Positions 6,457-7,808 of a stretch of DNA of 7,808 bases are shown piece after piece (within the stretch, counting starts at the first letter, position 1; each line of letters begins with the position of its first letter). The translations under genes and the position numbers were made by a program. The DNA is from Chloroflexota bacterium (lineage in GTDB: Bacteria > Chloroflexota > Dehalococcoidia > JACQGW01): the NCBI GenBank assembly GCA_016199325.1, contig JACQGW010000242.1, forward strand, positions 1-7,808, in the 5' to 3' direction. The notes beneath the pieces were generated by a model. The model saw nothing but the letters and a program-made list of their open reading frames with translations. It was not told the origin of the DNA and searched no databases.

Positions 6457-6462
6457 CTCCTT
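6457..6462 (-). promoter_or_regulatory. Ribosome binding site facing an ATC codon (CoxG-like gene)
   Basis: The minus strand reads AAGGAG, then TGTTGGTGG (9 nt), then ATC at 6447-6445 and the first codons of the domain. No ATG, GTG or TTG is in frame between here and the upstream gene end, so this site points to a non-standard or mutated start codon. Confidence 0.45.
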
Positions 6463-6507
6463 GAGAGCGCTTAACGAAACCCCAGTGGCGCAGAGAACGT
6501 AAAGACG

Positions 6508-6573
6508 GGTTTCTGGTTTCTCGTTTCCGGTATCTGGCTCGAGGAACAGCGACGCGACCCCGAACCAGAAACC
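6508..6573. repeat. 11-bp inverted repeat in the spacer after mtmB copy 2
   Basis: GGTTTCTGGTT at 6508-6518 and its exact reverse complement AACCAGAAACC at 6563-6573 flank 44 nt. The left arm is followed by degenerate GTTTC-type units (TTTCTCGTTTCCGGTATCTGG). It lies directly behind the TAG stop at 6579-6581 and ahead of the CoxG-like gene. It could fold as a weak terminator or processing stem, but there is no T-run on the transcribed side, so termination is unproven. Confidence 0.35.
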
Positions 6574-6578
6574 TCGTG

Positions 6579-7808
6579 CTACCCGATGGCCAGCCGGGAG
6601 GAGAGGGGCACACCCAGGCGGGCCAGCTCCTCCGTGGCCCGAGCAACCACGGCCGCAAACTCCGGCTTCGGCTGAATCGTCTTGATGTCATACACGTCGG
6701 GGAACAGCTTCGCCGTTGGGAACGGCGCCACCCGCTTGAACTCCTCGTCGACCTTCGCCATGATCCGGTTGAGCAGGCTGTTGACCTTCTCGCGCGGCAT
6801 CCCGGCGACGTTCTTGTCAATGTCGCCGATCAGCCGTGCCTCCAGGCCGCTCGAGGCGCCGGCCCATTGATAGGCCATCCCGCTGGCCGTTTCCGTGATC
6901 GCGGAGGCCGCCGACTGGAGCACCGCCACCTCCGTGCCGCGATAGAACTGATGGCCGCTGGCCACCCCGCCGGTCGGCAGGTGGATGTTGCGCTCGGAGC
7001 CGCGGGCCGCCGCGCTGTAGATCCACATCGTCTCCCGCGTCCCGCTCTGGCCGTCGAGATGGTTCGCCAGCAGGCTCCCAAGGGTCCCGTGGCCGTAGGC
7101 CAATTGGCCCAGCAAGTTGGCCAGCAGGCAGACCGCCGTTCCCGCCGGCCCACCCCCCAGTCCGCCGACCACCGACATCGCACTCGTCCAGGGTACGAAG
7201 CCCTGCTGCTCGGCCAGGTACGCCGTCAGCAGTCGGGTCCAGTCGACCTTCTGCTCCGGCATGATGTGGATGCCGAGCTGCGTGTTGTGTGGCTCCCGCA
7301 GCCCGGACTTCAGCACCGCCATGACCCCGCCCACCGAAAACACCGTCGAGAGCACCCCCAGGTGCATCCCCATTCGGCCTGCCCGGCGGAGCGCCTCCAA
7401 CAGCGCCCGAGCCTCCCACAGCCCGCAGTACACCTCCGTGAGCGTCCCGAACCTCGGCACGACGCCTCCCACCGAAGCGATGCCGCCGGAGACCCCCATC
7501 CCATGGTTGGTCTCCTCCTGGGCCAAGGACTGGAAGAAGGCGATATGCCACTCCTCCTGCACGACGCCGTTGCCCCCCATCTGGAGCACCGGCGGCCGGC
7601 TGTCCTGCCCGGTCCGGTATTCGACGCAGTACTCTTCCTTGCCCTGGCCAAACACCTGCCTCCGCTGGTGCTCCCGGTAGTCGCGGGCGATTGCTTCGAC
7701 TTCCTCCTTGGTGAACTGGATCACGCGGAAGGTGTCGATGTGGTAGAGCCCCACGTCGGCCAGCAGCTCGACCGCGGCGTGGAACACCGCATCGGCCGTG
7801 GCGTCGTC
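6579..7808 (-). CDS. mtmB: MtmB-family monomethylamine methyltransferase homologue without pyrrolysine (copy 2, 5' end outside window)
   Basis: The reading frame is open from base 7808 (DDATADAVFHAAVELL) to a TAG stop at 6579-6581, giving 409 residues; by comparison with copy 1 about 48 N-terminal residues are missing beyond the edge. It is a clear paralogue of copy 1: roughly 80% identical by eye over the first 260 aligned residues and only about half identical over the last 145. It shares AGRMGMHLGVLST, where glycine takes the place of MtmB pyrrolysine 202, and LREPHNTQLGIHIMPEQK. The MtmB active-site pair Gln333/Tyr335 is fully kept here (HQFY), whereas copy 1 has His in place of Gln. The acidic residues at MtmB 229 and 259 are not conserved. 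It is the first gene of the visible cluster and may serve a different substrate from copy 1. Family assignment is secure; activity is inferred only. Confidence 0.85.
   Translation of the reverse strand, partial: DDATADAVFHAAVELLADVGLYHIDTFRVIQFTKEEVEAIARDYREHQRRQVFGQGKEEYCVEYRTGQDSRPPVLQMGGNGVVQEEWHIAFFQSLAQEETNHGMGVSGGIASVGGVVPRFGTLTEVYCGLWEARALLEALRRAGRMGMHLGVLSTVFSVGGVMAVLKSGLREPHNTQLGIHIMPEQKVDWTRLLTAYLAEQQGFVPWTSAMSVVGGLGGGPAGTAVCLLANLLGQLAYGHGTLGSLLANHLDGQSGTRETMWIYSAAARGSERNIHLPTGGVASGHQFYRGTEVAVLQSAASAITETASGMAYQWAGASSGLEARLIGDIDKNVAGMPREKVNSLLNRIMAKVDEEFKRVAPFPTAKLFPDVYDIKTIQPKPEFAAVVARATEELARLGVPLSSRLAIG

Noticed and set aside
6508..6573. Rho-independent terminator at the 11-bp inverted repeat
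   Set aside because: The loop is 44 nt and there is no T-run on the transcribed side, so it is listed only as a repeat.
5936..6820. Minus-strand frame of 294 codons overlapping the CoxG-like gene and the end of mtmB copy 2
   Set aside because: It crosses two real genes in another frame and is Arg/Ser/Gly-rich with no domain features.

Overview
This window is GC-rich and all recognisable genes lie on the minus strand, so transcription runs from the right edge to the left edge. The strong Shine-Dalgarno sites, a Tat-like lipoprotein signal on a TRAP-type binding protein, and the mix of old-yellow-enzyme, CoxG-like and methylamine methyltransferase-like genes suggest an environmental bacterium, perhaps Chloroflexota or a similar uncultured GC-rich lineage. 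That assignment is inferred from gene content only and is weak.

In transcription order: (1) an MtmB-family methyltransferase homologue cut by the right edge (7808-6579); (2) a CoxG/SRPBCC-like small protein (about 6447-5989) whose start appears to be ATC; (3) a 671-residue flavin/4Fe-4S oxidoreductase related to trimethylamine dehydrogenase (5917-3902); (4) a short FAD-dependent oxidoreductase that has both ends of the family but seems to lack its middle (3759-3004); (5) a lipoprotein TRAP-type solute-binding protein (2764-1604); (6) a complete second MtmB homologue of 457 residues (1495-122); (7) the first 17 codons of a gene leaving the left edge, whose sequence and position fit a methylamine corrinoid protein (51-1). 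Gaps are 70 to 239 nt and no gene is on the other strand, which is compatible with one operon or two consecutive ones.

The central observation is that both MtmB-family proteins read straight through the position that is pyrrolysine (UAG) in archaeal monomethylamine methyltransferase. That position is glycine here, and UAG serves as an ordinary stop for three genes in the window. Together with a candidate corrinoid protein, a TMADH-like demethylating-type oxidoreductase and a binding protein lacking the usual carboxylate-gripping arginine, the window reads as an uptake and C1/N-methyl catabolism locus built on pyrrolysine-independent MtmB homologues. The substrate cannot be told from sequence. 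The parallel is the non-pyrrolysine branch of the MttB family (for example the glycine betaine methyltransferase MtgB); I know of no characterised equivalent for MtmB.

There are signs of rearrangement: two mtmB paralogues with uneven divergence, an apparently internally deleted flavoprotein, and a possible scrap of a third mtmB-like 3' end between the flavoprotein and the binding-protein gene. No RNA genes, CRISPR arrays, insertion sequences or replication origins were seen.
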